Source: JAVBOF01 sp031550915 (GTDB lineage Bacteria > Bacillota > Clostridia > Christensenellales > MGBC116941). From it: a stretch of DNA of 6,496 nucleotides. A model generated the notes under the pieces. That model was not told where the DNA came from and searched no databases. It saw nothing but the letters and a program-made list of their open reading frames with translations. Position 1 is the stretch's first letter, and each line of letters begins with the position of its first letter. The DNA lies in contig JAVBOF010000053.1 of the NCBI GenBank assembly GCA_031550915.1, forward strand, positions 1 to 6,496, given 5' to 3'. Positions 5,857 to 6,496 of the stretch are shown here, in pieces. The position numbers and the translations under genes were made by a program.

Positions 5857-6496
5857 GTGAAATTGAAGAAATATATTATTGCTGCCGTAGCCTGCATAAT
5901 TATAGTTGCAGCCGCGACAGTTTTTTTGCGCCCTTCGGAGAAGGTAACTAGAATTAGCTTTTTAGAATTTGAGGATTATTGTGCAAACGGGACGATTGCT
6001 TCTGTAGTTCTAAGTGACGGAGAGAGCATTCATGGCAAATTTGCCGACGGTACGGGTTTTACAACCGATAACCCGCGCAGTGAAGGGTTCAAGCGTACAT
6101 TGCTGCAAAATGGCATAGAGGTGCGTGAAAGTGGTGCAGGGTTTGCGCAGACTGGCATCATCATTACAGTTATATTCGCGTTAGCCGGTGCGTTTATGCT
6201 GCACAGAAGAAAAAGTAAAAGCAGTGTTGGCGTTATAGAAAGCTCGGCGGTTACCCAAAAGGATATTGTTGGGATGAAAACGAGTTTTAACGATGTGGCT
6301 GGTAACGATGAAGCCAAGGAAAGTATGCGTGAGCTTATAGAGTTCATCTCCAGCCCCGAAAAATTTGCCCAATATGGGGCGAAAATGCCGAGAGGAGTTC
6401 TTTTATACGGTCCGCCGGGTACAGGCAAGACCCTTATGGCAAAGGCCCTTGCGGGAGAAGCCGAGGTTCCGTTCTTTGCGCTGTCGGGTTCGGATT
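5857..6496 (+). CDS. ftsH: FtsH-family membrane AAA+ zinc protease (5' part, cut by window edge)
   Basis: FtsH proteins are membrane-anchored ATP-dependent proteases that degrade misfolded membrane proteins and selected regulators. The 213 residues visible show the family's N-terminal plan: membrane helix 1 at about 5-24, a short extracytoplasmic domain at about 25-95, membrane helix 2 at about 97-115, a basic RRK stop-transfer, then the AAA+ domain from FNDVAGNDEAKE (about 144) onward. Walker A is intact as GPPGTGKT at 185-192, followed by LAGEAEVPFF. Walker B, the second region of homology and the HEXXH zinc site lie beyond the window, so proteolytic activity is not shown here. Residues such as the Arg of KMPRGVLLYGPPG differ from the commonest FtsH form (IPKGVLL), suggesting a divergent clostridial paralogue. 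The GTG start is set by AGGGGTGAT upstream. Confidence 0.88.
   Translation, partial: MKLKKYIIAAVACIIIVAAATVFLRPSEKVTRISFLEFEDYCANGTIASVVLSDGESIHGKFADGTGFTTDNPRSEGFKRTLLQNGIEVRESGAGFAQTGIIITVIFALAGAFMLHRRKSKSSVGVIESSAVTQKDIVGMKTSFNDVAGNDEAKESMRELIEFISSPEKFAQYGAKMPRGVLLYGPPGTGKTLMAKALAGEAEVPFFALSGSD

Noticed and set aside
6030..6428. Minus-strand open frame of 132 codons
   Set aside because: It lies opposite the ftsH-like gene, whose plus-strand product has the FtsH architecture and Walker A motif.

Overview
The window looks like the chromosome of a monoderm Firmicute of class Clostridia. The evidence is a moderately AT-rich sequence (my estimate by eye is about 44% GC), strong GGAGG-type Shine-Dalgarno sites, several TTG/GTG starts, a pilMNO cluster with no pilP or pilQ after it, and a gene of the clostridial CD1247-like family directly after efp. 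I cannot name the species. All genes are on the + strand, and I see no rRNA, tRNA, CRISPR array or insertion sequence.

Layout. Bases 1-72 are the tail of an unidentified gene. Bases 88-2413 hold pilM, pilN and pilO, joined by 4-base stop/start overlaps. They form the inner-membrane alignment platform of a type IV pilus: PilM is a cytoplasmic actin-like protein, PilN and PilO are single-pass membrane proteins, and PilN docks on PilM through its INLLP motif. A 75-base gap with a promoter-like sequence leads to an M24 Xaa-Pro aminopeptidase gene (2489-3562). It is followed 14 bases later by efp (3577-4134), the elongation factor P gene. A further 75-base gap precedes a CD1247-like acidic zinc-ribbon protein (4210-4674). 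The pepP-efp-CD1247-like order is a housekeeping arrangement seen in clostridia.

Bases 4675-4822 form a boundary: a strong hairpin, an A/T-rich patch, then a near-consensus SigA promoter. This promoter drives a gene for a two-domain protein (about 4823-5767) with an N-terminal PD-(D/E)XK-like nuclease domain carrying E-x-Q and a C-terminal DUF4268 domain. It is the accessory-looking gene of the window and appears to be its own transcription unit. The promoter's -10 box covers the first base of the longest possible reading frame, so the real start must lie downstream, most likely TTG 4823.

The window ends inside a gene for an FtsH-family membrane AAA+ protease (5857 to the edge). It has two membrane segments, a short extracytoplasmic domain and an intact Walker A motif, and its own SigA-like promoter. 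Nothing here amounts to a demonstrated new system. The best leads are the orphan DUF4268 nuclease, the uncharacterised acidic zinc-ribbon protein beside efp, and the unusual Pro/Ser/Thr-rich tail on PilN.
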